Assembly (NCBI GenBank): GCA_004561445.1
Contig: SFVX01000001.1
Span: 630,266 to 694,265, forward strand
Reading direction: 5' to 3'
Source of the DNA: a bacterium
GTDB taxonomy: Bacteria; Patescibacteriota; Saccharimonadia; Saccharimonadales; Saccharimonadaceae
DNA length: 64,000 bases
Below are positions 16,052 to 24,601 of the stretch, in pieces (the first letter of the stretch is position 1; each line of letters begins with the position of its first letter). Made by a program: the position numbers and the translations under genes. The notes beneath the pieces were generated by a model, which was given only the letters and a program-made list of their open reading frames with translations, did no database searches and had not been told where the DNA came from.

Positions 16052-17313
16052 GATTTTCTCGGGGCTGTTAAGAGTTTTTTGAAGTTTACTTTTGGCGTGT
16101 AGTTGACGGCATTTTTGCAGTAGATTTTAGTGGCGCCGATAATGACGAGCGTGCCAATGACGAGAATTTCTGCTACGGCGAGCCAAGTTTGGAGTGGCGA
16201 GATGGTATTAAAAATGCTGCGGAACATTACGGCAAGTGGCGCGCTTGGTGGAAAGAAAGTAAAGAAGTTGGCAAGTGCTACATTAGAATCGCCAATAAAG
16301 ACATTCATAAAGATGAGCGGTAAAATGGTAAGGATGACGATAATAGAGGCGTAGGAGTTTGCATCTTTGGCGCTTGGGCTAATGACACCAATAAAAACAC
16401 AAAGGGCCGTAAAGAGATAATAGGCGCTAATGAGTAGGACGAAGTTTTGCAAAATGCTGCCAAGCGAGAGCTGGAGCGAGATGTCGAGCGGGATAATGCT
16501 CATATTCTTGGCGGCGCCGTAAAGTAGGAGGGCTGGCACGACGAGAATGAAGAGTTGCAGGAAGCCGAGAATCATAAGCGAAATAACTTTGCCGATGATG
16601 AGGTAGATTGGCTTGATGCTAGTGAGTAAAAGCTCGGTGATGCGGTTTTCTTTTTCTTCGGTCATGGCGACGACGAGGCGATTGCCGAGTACGCAGATAA
16701 GGATGTAAAAGAAGATGAGCGCAAGAGCTGGGCCGGCCATGCGGCTGAGAATTTCGCTTTGGTCGACGATGCTATTATCTTCGTGGTCGAAAATTGTACT
16801 ATCAAAAGTGAGCGCGCCTTGAACTACAATGAGGTCGCTTGGGTCGATATTTTGAAGTGCTGTAGTTGACATGATGGACTGGACATAGTGGCTGTAATCT
16901 TCAAAAATCGAGGCGGTTTCGGGGCGCGAGTAAATTTCGATAGCTTTTTGTTCGCCAGTCTCTTGATTTGGATAGAAGTTGTCAGGTACATAGAAGAAAA
17001 TGTCATATTTGCCTGATTTGATGGCGTCAATACCCTGCTCTTTGGACTCGAGCTTGATGAGCTCTTTGGTGGCACCGTCGCTGACGGTGTAGGTTTCGTT
17101 TTGGATGTAGCCGCTAGCGTCAAAATAGGCGATGGATTTATCGTCGATGTTAGCGATGTTGGCGAGCGATTCTTCGGCGTTATAGCCGGTCATAGCGCAA
17201 ATGCCGATATAGACAGAGAGGATAATCGGTAAAGCAATCGAAACCAACCAAAAACTTGGCTTTTTGAGATTGCGCATGAGTTCGAAGCGGATGACGTTAA
17301 GAGTTTGTTTCAT
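16039..17313 (-). CDS. ABC-2 type exporter permease (NatB/YhaP-like)
   Basis: 424 residues. One N-terminal helix (about 20-42), a large extracytoplasmic domain (about 43-185), then five to six helices (about 190-405) with a cytoplasmic Lys/Arg-rich end. The segment VVAMTEEKENRITELLLTSI between the first two C-terminal helices is the conserved ABC-2 coupling loop of NatB-type permeases. Its ATG overlaps the stop of the ATPase gene (TAATG), so both proteins form one exporter. In this operon it precedes murT-gatD, which suggests a role in envelope assembly, but its substrate is unknown. Confidence 0.85.
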   Translation of the reverse strand: MKQTLNVIRFELMRNLKKPSFWLVSIALPIILSVYIGICAMTGYNAEESLANIANIDDKSIAYFDASGYIQNETYTVSDGATKELIKLESKEQGIDAIKSGKYDIFFYVPDNFYPNQETGEQKAIEIYSRPETASIFEDYSHYVQSIMSTTALQNIDPSDLIVVQGALTFDSTIFDHEDNSIVDQSEILSRMAGPALALIFFYILICVLGNRLVVAMTEEKENRITELLLTSIKPIYLIIGKVISLMILGFLQLFILVVPALLLYGAAKNMSIIPLDISLQLSLGSILQNFVLLISAYYLFTALCVFIGVISPSAKDANSYASIIVILTILPLIFMNVFIGDSNVALANFFTFFPPSAPLAVMFRSIFNTISPLQTWLAVAEILVIGTLVIIGATKIYCKNAVNYTPKVNFKKLLTAPRKSWKK

Positions 17314-18116
17314 TATGCTTCCTCCTTGGCGCCGTAAACTTGGACAAAGATGTCTTCGAGTGAGCTAAGTTTGAATTGTTTTTTGACTTCGTCGATCTTG
17401 CCATAGGCGGCGGCTTTGCCGTCTTTGAGAAGCAGAATGCGGTCGCAGAGATCTTCAACCTCGTTCATATAGTGCGTAATTAGAATAATAGTACTGCCCT
17501 TTTTGTGGAGTTCTTCAATAATTTCCATGAGAATTTTGCGGTTGACTGGGTCGAAGCCTTTGGTTGGCTCATCGAGGATAAGAAGCTCTGGTTCATTCAT
17601 GATGGTAATGCCGAGCTGAACTTTTTGTTGCATGCCCTGAGAAAGTTTGTCGATGCGAGTCTTGGCACTATCTTCGAGACCGACGCGACTAAGGAAGTTC
17701 ATGCTCCATTCGCGCGGATTTTTGATGCCTTTAAGGCGAGCGAAATAAATCATTGTGTCGATAACGGATTCTTTTTTATAAAGGCCGCGCTCTTCTGGGA
17801 GATAGCCGACGCGAATGTTGTCTTCAGGTGAAAAAGGCTTGCCGTTAATTAGGAGTTTGCCGTCGGTGGCCTGATAAAGACCAAGTAGTGTACGGATAGT
17901 GGTAGTCTTGCCGGAGCCATTACTGCCAAGCAGGCCGAAAACTTCTCCTTTTTTGACTTCGAAAGATAGGTCTTTGATGACGGTTTTGTCCGCAAAGACC
18001 ATTTTGTAATGTTTGACTTCGATAATATTATCTTTGGCGACGGTTTTAGCGCTTTTGGTGATTTTGATGCTCTTGTCGCGCTTGTCGCCGGTTGAATTAG
18101 CAGATTCTGCACACAT
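17313..18116 (-). CDS. ABC-2 exporter ATP-binding protein (NatA-like)
   Basis: 267 residues. After a ~30-residue polar N-terminal extension the ATPase domain has Walker A GLLGSNGSGKTT, a Q-loop region YLPEERGLYK, the non-canonical signature LSQGMQQKVQ, Walker B LLILDEPTKGFDPVN and the H-loop ILITHYM. LSQGMQQK and the E-E-R-G-L motif are typical of NatA/YhaQ exporters. A TAAAAT box lies 10 nt before the ATG. First gene of an overlapping operon with permease, murT and gatD. Confidence 0.9.
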   Translation of the reverse strand: MCAESANSTGDKRDKSIKITKSAKTVAKDNIIEVKHYKMVFADKTVIKDLSFEVKKGEVFGLLGSNGSGKTTTIRTLLGLYQATDGKLLINGKPFSPEDNIRVGYLPEERGLYKKESVIDTMIYFARLKGIKNPREWSMNFLSRVGLEDSAKTRIDKLSQGMQQKVQLGITIMNEPELLILDEPTKGFDPVNRKILMEIIEELHKKGSTIILITHYMNEVEDLCDRILLLKDGKAAAYGKIDEVKKQFKLSSLEDIFVQVYGAKEEA

Positions 18117-18245
18117 GTATGCAAATATTTTATCGCAGATGGGGGTGATTTGGCAAAAATGGCTGCTTTGTGGTGCTTTTTAGACGTGCGGAGAACATTT
18201 CATGCTTATGCTTTTATTTTATTTTTGGCTTGTTATGATGATGGC

Positions 18246-19796
18246 ATGAAGAAATGAATATTAGGTTTAGTGGTAGTTTTGGGAATAATGTGTTGTAGCA
18301 ATGCGTCGGCGGCGAGTGATATTAATATGTCGACTGATGTTGGCTGCCCTAGTTTTCAGTTTGTTTTTGCGCGTGGCTCTGGACAAGAGCGCAATAACGG
18401 TGACGATTGAAGAGCATTTAGCGAAAATGCCAAGCGTCTTGTGAAGCGGCGTGGCTTTACGTATAAAATAATGGACTTAGAATATCCGGCTGTATCAGTT
18501 TCGGCGCCAAACTTAACCGGCGTAGGGGCTTTTATTTCGGCGGGCAAGAGTTTTAAATTTGGGCGCAGCGTACAGACTGGTGTGGGGTCTTTGGTGGCGT
18601 ACCGGTCGATGGTGCAGATGAACTGTCCGGACACGCGCTGGATTTTGATGGGCTATTCGCAAGGAGCGATGGTGGTCGCGCAAGCTTTGAAATATTTTAA
18701 GGTCGGCGAGCTAGTCTATGCAGGAATGTTTGGTGATCCAGAGCTATATCTGCCGGAGGGGCGCGGGGCTTGGCCGGCAGCGTGTCGGGGGAAGAATTTG
18801 TCGCCTTACCGGGTTTTTGTGCCAAATTGCCATGCAGATAATGGCTCACTTGGTACACGGAATCCTTACGAAATTGATCGTTTTCGGGGCAAGTATGGGC
18901 TTTGGTGTAATAATGGTGATTTTATTTGCGGCTCTTCAAAGAACTTGTTTAATAACGGCGGACATGTCGAGTATAGGAATGGGGCGTATTCGCAGGCTTT
19001 CGCAATTGTGGATAAAATTTTGACAACAAATCGGGTGAGTACTAATTATGCGCGTTTGATGCGTGAAACTTCGTCGGAGATTTATGCATATGCGAGACAG
19101 ACGGAGTATTTTGCAGCGCCCGGCGAAGAAATAGAAATTGACCTAACGCCGAGTATTAGTATTGAACACGAGGTCTCTGAATATCTATGGAGCTTTGATG
19201 GCGAGACTTGGATGGCGAATGATGCGGTGATCTTGCGAAGTTTTGAAGCTGGTGAATATAAAATACTTGCGAAAGTCTCTGATGGATTTAATGAAAGCGA
19301 CGTGCTGGAGATTTTGGTGCATGTAGGAAATTTTGCGGGCCCCGTTACGCTACCAGCACCAACGACTTTGAAGCTTTTGCGTCAGGATGACAATATTTGG
19401 CTTTATTGGCGTGCTGCGCCAGACGGCGCAAAATACGCATTTATTAAAGTAAATGGGTTGGGGTTAGATTATGTGGACGTCTCGGCTGGCGAGACGAGAA
19501 TTTCGGATGTCGAGTATGATGATCTGCGTGATATTGAAGTAGCTTGGATGGATGCAGATGGTAATGTTGGTGAATTTGCAACGATAGACATGGCAAATTT
19601 TGGTTCAGAAATTACACTCGGAGATTGAAGTGAGACGCTTCCGAAAGAGAGTGACGATAATGCAGATGTCGAACCGCCAAAAGAGGAAATTGTGGAGACG
19701 GGTGCAACTTTTGGCGCGATTGGATTATTTGTTGTAATAATTGTAATTTTAATCGGGATAAAAATTGCTGGGTCGAGCTATAAAAAATCGCCCTAG
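18246..19796 (+). CDS. Cutinase-like secreted esterase gene interrupted by three in-frame TGA codons
   Basis: Reading 18246-19796 as one frame gives 516 codons with TGA at codons 4 (18255), 55 (18408) and 461 (19626), and no TAA or TAG before the final TAG. With TGA as a residue the architecture is complete: signal peptide MKK-TGA-ILGLVVVLGIMCC...ASA; a cutinase-like domain with FARGSGQ, nucleophile GYSQG (S138), D225 and NGGHVEY (H240); two Ig-like beta domains (about 287-361 and 372-455); an acidic linker; and a C-terminal membrane helix (about 486-505). A TATGAT box ends 6 nt before the ATG. The gene also has about eight TGG codons. TGA is a real stop elsewhere in the window, so this is either a young pseudogene or a recoded/readthrough gene. 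The longest uninterrupted frame is 18441-19628, which lacks signal and anchor. Confidence 0.65.
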
Positions 19797-19813
19797 TTTG
19801 CGCTAGAGCGATT
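19783..19813 (-). terminator. Terminator of 19824-20084
   Basis: Minus strand AAATCGC-T-CTAG / CTAG-G-GCGATTT stem followed by TTTT; it overlaps the 3' end of the convergent cutinase-like gene. Confidence 0.75.
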
Positions 19814-19823
19814 TGCGGGCGGA

Positions 19824-20084
19824 CTAGGCTTCGAAAAGCGTCCAGGCTAGCGTCGTTGAATTGAATTCAAGACGACAGCTACGCTTCCCGATCAGACATT
19901 TGAAAATGTGAATGCAGGAAGTCCCGACGAATTTGATGTGCTGACTAATAGTGTCAGTTACTTCAACTTCGTCTCCGCCACGTTTGCGAAAGTAGAGCGG
20001 TTGGCACGGTGCCTGGCTATAGTTAAAAAGTGCCATCACTTCTACGCGTTCGCCGTTACTTTCATTAATGTTAATAGTTTTCAT
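19824..20084 (-). CDS. Hypothetical 86-residue protein
   Basis: A small soluble protein, four cysteines, no membrane segment, not recognised. AAGGAG lies 8 nt before the ATG and a clear terminator follows the stop, so it is a genuine transcription unit. Its best upstream promoter (TTGACT-17-TACTAT, 20360-20388) is about 270 nt away, leaving a long structured leader. No homologue is seen in the window. Confidence 0.55.
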   Translation of the reverse strand: MKTININESNGERVEVMALFNYSQAPCQPLYFRKRGGDEVEVTDTISQHIKFVGTSCIHIFKCLIGKRSCRLEFNSTTLAWTLFEA

Positions 20085-20388
20085 AAATTACTCCTTAAAT
20101 TGAATTATTTCTTGGAGTCATTTATGTGAGCCATGGATTGCGGCTCGGTGCCGCCCGTACAATGACAGATACGAACGACGGAGTTCACGAGTTCCAGTGA
20201 CCGAAGTTTAGAACCGTACTTTTATTATAATGCAAGGAGAAATGCTTATGCTAGTCTTGAATTTGGAGAAAAATGATATGGAAATATGTGGACCTTTGAA
20301 ACGCGGAAACGCACCGCTTGGTAGCGGTGCGCCTGCGCGTAAGTCAACTTTATGTTTATATAGTAGCACAGATTTGCCAGAAAGTCAA
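20085..20388 (-). promoter_or_regulatory. Long 5' leader and promoter region of the 86-residue gene
   Basis: This ~380-bp intergenic stretch up to ung has no convincing gene. On the minus strand it holds a promoter TTGACT (20383-20388), 17-nt spacer ending TGTGC, TACTAT (20360-20365). A perfect 9-bp hairpin CGCACCGCT/AGCGGTGCG (20310-20331) and a second hairpin GCGGC/GCCGC near 20145-20160 follow before the ribosome-binding site. A TATAAT within an ATTATAAT palindrome at 20223-20230 could fire on either strand. The size and structure would fit a cis-regulatory RNA, but no known riboswitch is recognisable. Confidence 0.45.
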
Positions 20389-20465
20389 TACTTTCGCGTA
20401 ATTTTGTTTGAAAAATCTTGAAAAAGTGGCATTTTAGGCTATTTTAGCTTGACTTTTTGATGTTT

Positions 20466-21128
20466 TTACCAAGAAATTGGTTCTTTGCCCCACTTTTTGA
20501 GTTGCATATTACAACGACTAAAACATTTACTACCGAAAAAGCCGTTGTGTGCCGAAAGCGGTGATGGGTGAGCAGATTCAATAACTAGGTGTTTCTTTGT
20601 GTCGATGAGCGGTTTTTTACTACGAGCGTCTCTGCCCCAAAGAATAAAAACGAGATGATCAGAATTAGCATTTAAGTATTCGATGATATGCTGAGTAAAA
20701 GTCTCCCAGCCATGACCACGATGACTACCGGCGAGGTGTGCCTCGACGGTTAAGGTGTTATTTAGAAGCAAAACGCCTTGCTTAGCCCAGCGCGTAAGGT
20801 CGCCGGAATTTGGAATGGGCGCGCCGATGTCGTCGTGGATTTCTTTGAAGATATTTCGAAGCGATGGCGGAATGGCGACGCCAGAATGGACCGAGAACGC
20901 TAGACCGTTGGCCTGCCCTGGGCCATGGTACGGATCTTGGCCAATAATTACGACGCGAACCTTAGAGATGTCGCAAGCGAAAGCCGAGAAAACTTGCTCG
21001 CGTGGTGGATATATGACCTTGTTGGCGTATTCTTGATGTAAAAATTTGGATAACTCTCGAAAATATGCTTGCTCGAACTCCCCACCGAGTATGGCGCGCC
21101 ATGAATCGTGAACTTCGAGCTTACTCAT
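20466..21128 (-). CDS. ung: Uracil-DNA glycosylase
   Basis: 220 residues, family 1 UDG that removes uracil from DNA. The water-activating loop GQDPYHGPGQANGLAFSV contains the catalytic aspartate, VFILWGRDA is the middle strand, and the DNA-intercalation loop SAHPSPLSAHNGFFGSKCFS contains the catalytic histidine. Length and motifs match the E. coli enzyme. The stop codon of the upstream tmk gene lies 3 bp before the start codon, so ung is the last gene of hisS-side unit tdk-tmk-ung. Confidence 0.95.
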   Translation of the reverse strand: MSKLEVHDSWRAILGGEFEQAYFRELSKFLHQEYANKVIYPPREQVFSAFACDISKVRVVIIGQDPYHGPGQANGLAFSVHSGVAIPPSLRNIFKEIHDDIGAPIPNSGDLTRWAKQGVLLLNNTLTVEAHLAGSHRGHGWETFTQHIIEYLNANSDHLVFILWGRDARSKKPLIDTKKHLVIESAHPSPLSAHNGFFGSKCFSRCNMQLKKWGKEPISW

Positions 21129-21130
21129 AG

Positions 21131-21745
21131 TTAAACTCCTAGTTTTTTGATGAGTCTTTGATGTACTTCGTCCGGCGTACCAGCGGCATCAAAAGTCTCG
21201 ACATTGAAATCTTTGGCGACTTTGAGATAGGCACGGTTAAGTTTTTGTTGGAAATCGTATTCTTTGGATTTAAAGAACTCTACTTTGCGCTCGCCCTGAG
21301 CAACTAGTCGCTTGGCGCGTTCTTCGTCGTTTAAGGTTAGAATAATGAGATGATTGGGCTTGAAATAGGCTTCAGGCATGACTTCGTGATGAAGTCGCGT
21401 AATAAGACTTTTGCTAACGCCGAGACCGTAGCCTTCATAGATGAGAGTTGAGAACCAATAGCGTGTAATAATAACTGTGCCGCCGGATTTAAGAGTCGGC
21501 TCGGCGTACTTTTTCCACTGTTCGTAACGATTGACAAGATATAGTAACACGCGCGTGCGCTCGTCGATATCGTTGACGCTACCGTAATTGAGCTTGGCGA
21601 TACTATTTACAAATTTGTTTGGCGAGTTGGTGCCAGATTCGGCATAAGTCGTGACATTTTCGCCTTTTTCGCGCAAATAATCGGCGAGCATTTTGGCTTG
21701 CAGGTCTTTGCCGGTAGCGTCTTGGCCCTCAATAGCGATTAACAT
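21131..21745 (-). CDS. tmk: Thymidylate (dTMP) kinase with an atypical P-loop
   Basis: 204 residues of the dTMP kinase family: N-terminal IAIEGQDATGKDLQAKML, DRY-like substrate motif replaced by TRYWFSTLIYEGYG, and the lid region around ERKVEFFKSKEYDFQQ. In family members the P-loop is GxxxxGK(S/T or G)T; here the residue after the lysine is aspartate and the next is leucine (GKDL), which should affect Mg-ATP binding. Placement between tdk (overlap of 7 bp) and ung supports a role in dTTP supply by thymidine salvage. Confidence 0.85.
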   Translation of the reverse strand: MLIAIEGQDATGKDLQAKMLADYLREKGENVTTYAESGTNSPNKFVNSIAKLNYGSVNDIDERTRVLLYLVNRYEQWKKYAEPTLKSGGTVIITRYWFSTLIYEGYGLGVSKSLITRLHHEVMPEAYFKPNHLIILTLNDEERAKRLVAQGERKVEFFKSKEYDFQQKLNRAYLKVAKDFNVETFDAAGTPDEVHQRLIKKLGV

Positions 21746-22347
21746 TTGGTTCCTTTCTGCGCTTGTTGACGTTTATATTTTGCATAGCAGTGATGGCAGA
21801 GCGACTTATAGACGATTTCGCTCTTGCCGTCATCGATGAGAATGTCTGGGCCGTCTACAACGAGCTCGCCGTTGCAAAAACGACAGTTGAGCGTGGCTTT
21901 GCGGCCGCAATCGCAGATAGTTTTGATTTCTTCAATGCGATGCGCAACTTGGAGCAGGCGCGTGCTGCCTTCGAAGCCTTTATCTTTGAGCTTAAAGTTA
22001 AGACGCAGGCCAAAAGCGATGACTGGGATATCTAGTTCGACTACGATTTGCATGAGCTGATCAACCTGAGCGGGTGACATGAATTGCGCTTCATCGACTA
22101 GAATACAAGAACAATCGGCATAATTGCTGGCGATGCGCTTAAAAATGTTTTGCGAGCGCGAAAAAGTAAAGTCGGTTTCGCGTTCTGGGCCGATGCGCGT
22201 GAGTAGCTTGGTGCCGTTTTTGGTGTCTACTGCTGGTTTAATGACACAGACTTTTTGTCCACGTTCTTCGTAATTGAATGCGACCTGAAGGAGCTGCATA
22301 GTTTTGCCGCAGCCCATTGCGCCATAGCGAAAATATAATTGCGCCAT
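21739..22347 (-). CDS. tdk: Thymidine kinase (type II)
   Basis: 202 residues. P-loop GAMGCGKTMQ (9-18), Walker B region CILVDEAQFMS, lasso/substrate loop VIAFGLRLNFKLKDKGFEGS, and a C-terminal zinc-binding arrangement CDCGRKATLNCRFC...CHHC, all typical of TK1-like thymidine kinases. Phosphorylates salvaged thymidine, feeding the adjacent tmk. GGAGG lies 10 nt before the ATG. Confidence 0.95.
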   Translation of the reverse strand: MAQLYFRYGAMGCGKTMQLLQVAFNYEERGQKVCVIKPAVDTKNGTKLLTRIGPERETDFTFSRSQNIFKRIASNYADCSCILVDEAQFMSPAQVDQLMQIVVELDIPVIAFGLRLNFKLKDKGFEGSTRLLQVAHRIEEIKTICDCGRKATLNCRFCNGELVVDGPDILIDDGKSEIVYKSLCHHCYAKYKRQQAQKGTKC

Positions 22348-22418
22348 GCCTAAAATACCTCCTGAATTAGTGCTTAATACCGCACTCCTGAAGATAGTTT
22401 AGCACATGGCGCAGAGTA

Positions 22419-23720
22419 CTAGAGCTTTATTTCGGTAAGTTCGCCAGAAACGAGGTTTTTGGCACTAACTGTGCGAGATTTGGCTTCGCTTTCGCCAACC
22501 ACGATGGCAAAGTCGGCGATTTTGGCGGCGCGGTTGAATTTTGCGCCAAGTTTGCGGTCGTCGAAGTCGATATCGACGTTCTTGCCCTCGGCGCGGAGCT
22601 TATCGGCAAGCTCAAAGCTAAAAGTGTACTCGTTGGCTGTAAGTGGGAAGATTACGTAATCAATAGGTTGCTTTTGCTCGACTTTTGGAAGTAGGTTATA
22701 TTCGCGAAGTATGAAGAAGAGGCGCGTGAGTCCAATACTGCCACCAACGCCTGGGAACTTCTGGTCGGTAAAGTTGCTGGCGAGGTTTTCGTAGCGGCCA
22801 CCACCAGAGATACTGCCGATTTCGCGGTGATCTTTGAGCATGATTTCGTAAACGGTACCAGTGTAATAATCGAGGCCGCGAATAATCATAAAATCGATAA
22901 TCGTGCTGCTAATGCCCTGCTTTTGGTCAAGAATCGTGAAGACTTCTTTGAGTTCATCAAGCCCTTCGCGAACGGCTTCAATTTTGTCGCCAAGAATTTC
23001 GGTGAGCTTATTCTCGATCTCGGAGTATGAGCCATTTGTAAACATAAAGTCGCAGACTTGGCCAACTTCCGTCTCGGATAGTCCGAGCTTGGCAAGATGC
23101 TCGCGCGTGGTTTCGAGTGGAACTTTTTCGGCGTGATCGATAACGTTAGAAATGGCGCCAGTTTTGTCGCTGAGATTTAATGCTTGCAAAAAGCCGGCCA
23201 AGACTTTGCGGTTACTGATGCGAATGACCATATTTGGTAGATTAAAGGTCTTCAAGGCGTCGTGAATACAGGCGATAACCTTGGCGTCATAAGCGATGGG
23301 AAGTTTTTCGCGACCAATAATATCGGCGTCGCACTGGTAAAACTCGCGGAAGCGACCACGCTGGGCGCGTTCGCCACGGAAGTTGCGGCCAATCTGAGTG
23401 ACAGAAAATGGAAAAGCGAGGTCGTTGTTGTGCTCGACGACATAGCGCGCGAGCGGCACAGTGTGGTCGAAGCGCAGAGCTTGGTCGGACTTGCTGTCGT
23501 CTTCGGCGGTTTTGATGACTTTGTAGATTTGTTTTTCGGTATCGCCACCAGCCTTTGCTAGGAGAATTTCTTGGCGATCAATAAGCGGGGTCTCGATGCT
23601 TAAAAAGCCGTAATGATGATATACGTCGCCGATGTTTTGCTTGAGCTGGTTAAAAATAGCCTGCTCGGTTGGTAGTAGTTCTTGCATGCCGGAAAGTGGC
23701 GACGTATTAATTTTTTTCAT
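22419..23720 (-). CDS. hisS: Histidyl-tRNA synthetase
   Basis: 433 residues from MKKINTSPLSG (23720). Class II core with LRFDHTVPLARY, motif 2 NFRGERAQRGRFREFYQCD, histidine-binding segment RGLDYYTGTVYE, motif 3 region GGGRYENLA...GVGGSIGLTRL, and the C-terminal anticodon-binding domain with DFAIVVGESEAKS. The upstream sequence has TAAAAT 10 nt before the ATG and no Shine-Dalgarno. Divergent from tRNA-Phe. Confidence 0.95.
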   Translation of the reverse strand: MKKINTSPLSGMQELLPTEQAIFNQLKQNIGDVYHHYGFLSIETPLIDRQEILLAKAGGDTEKQIYKVIKTAEDDSKSDQALRFDHTVPLARYVVEHNNDLAFPFSVTQIGRNFRGERAQRGRFREFYQCDADIIGREKLPIAYDAKVIACIHDALKTFNLPNMVIRISNRKVLAGFLQALNLSDKTGAISNVIDHAEKVPLETTREHLAKLGLSETEVGQVCDFMFTNGSYSEIENKLTEILGDKIEAVREGLDELKEVFTILDQKQGISSTIIDFMIIRGLDYYTGTVYEIMLKDHREIGSISGGGRYENLASNFTDQKFPGVGGSIGLTRLFFILREYNLLPKVEQKQPIDYVIFPLTANEYTFSFELADKLRAEGKNVDIDFDDRKLGAKFNRAAKIADFAIVVGESEAKSRTVSAKNLVSGELTEIKL

Positions 23721-23768
23721 AATACTTTTAATTTTACCACAAAGTGTGTTAATATAGGGGTACAAGAT

Positions 23769-23844
23769 GGTTCTGTAGCTCAGTTGGTAGAGCAGCGGCC
23801 TGAAGAGCCGCGTGTCACTGGTTCAAGTCCAGTCGGAACCACCA
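23769..23844 (+). tRNA. tRNA-Phe (GAA)
   Basis: Acceptor GGTTCTG/CGGAACC, anticodon stem GCGGC/GCCGC with loop CTGAAGA (GAA), T-loop GTTCAAGTC, encoded CCA. Confidence 0.95.
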
Positions 23845-23964
23845 TTTTTTATTAAAGCGCAAGCCTCGAGAAATCGGGTGCTTTTTGTATTAAGATATAT
23901 ATGCGAGGTTGCGAGCCGCGCATATTTTTTTACATTTCCTTTTAAAACTCTTATACTAAAACTA

Positions 23965-24558
23965 ATGAATAAGTTGACACCAAAAGATCTCGAGCAGATG
24001 AATATTGAAAAATTTAAGGCCGTGGGGCCGTCGGAAAAATACGCCGACCAGATGACGGATTTTGTTAATGAGTTGCGCCGCGAAAATTATAGTAGTAGGT
24101 CGGCGAATCCGTGGCTTAAAGATGTCGAGGTGGAATTTTCGCGCCATCCTGATGGTTCGGAAAAGCTAAAAGATCTTAAACTGCTCGTGCGTACGAATGA
24201 TGACCACGTGGTGGGTCTGTATTGCGTACGCGACGATATGGATGAGCAAACGCTGCTGGATTTTGGTGGTAATATTAGCTATCTGATTCGCCCGTCTGAG
24301 CGTCGCAAAGGTTATAACAAAATTAATATGTACCTGGCGCTCAAAGAGTGTGCTAAGCGTGGCTTTTCAGTGATTACGCTAGTGGTTGAAGCGGGCAACC
24401 GTGCGGCGTCGCGTTCGGTGCGTGCGATGGGCGGCAATATGGTGACAACTTTCTTTGACCGTGATGGCATGGGTTTGCAATTTGAGAAATATATCGTCAA
24501 TGTAAAGGATGCAATTGCGAGCTACGCGCCGATATTTGAATACTTGATTGAAGAATAG
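23965..24558 (+). CDS. GNAT-family N-acetyltransferase
   Basis: 197 residues starting MNKLTPKDLEQ at 23965, where TATACT ends 7 nt before the ATG (leaderless type). The C-terminal half has the acetyl-CoA binding pattern IRPSERRKGYNKINM (motif A, R/Q-x-x-G-x-G/A variant) and VVEAGNRAASRSVRAMGG (motif B with the N-x-A-S pattern), characteristic of GNAT enzymes acting on small molecules or protein termini. Followed by a strong terminator, so monocistronic. Substrate unknown. Confidence 0.85.
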   Translation: MNKLTPKDLEQMNIEKFKAVGPSEKYADQMTDFVNELRRENYSSRSANPWLKDVEVEFSRHPDGSEKLKDLKLLVRTNDDHVVGLYCVRDDMDEQTLLDFGGNISYLIRPSERRKGYNKINMYLALKECAKRGFSVITLVVEAGNRAASRSVRAMGGNMVTTFFDRDGMGLQFEKYIVNVKDAIASYAPIFEYLIEE

Positions 24559-24588
24559 AAAAACCTCGGTATAAGTACCGAGGTTTTT
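24559..24588 (+). terminator. Bidirectional terminator
   Basis: Perfect 13-bp stem AAAAACCTCGGTA/TACCGAGGTTTTT with loop taag; it serves the GNAT gene (plus) and the lipase-like gene (minus). Confidence 0.9.
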
Positions 24589-24601
24589 GTTTGCGTCTCT
24601 A

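Noticed and set aside
18246-19796. Selenocysteine at the TGA codons
   Set aside because: Three different contexts, no SECIS-like hairpin apparent after each, residues are not at redox-active positions.
20230-20421. Plus-strand 63-codon frame after ATTATAAT and AAGGAG
   Set aside because: It contains the 9-bp hairpin and runs antisense to the promoter of the 86-residue gene; composition is not convincing, although an SD-like sequence is present.
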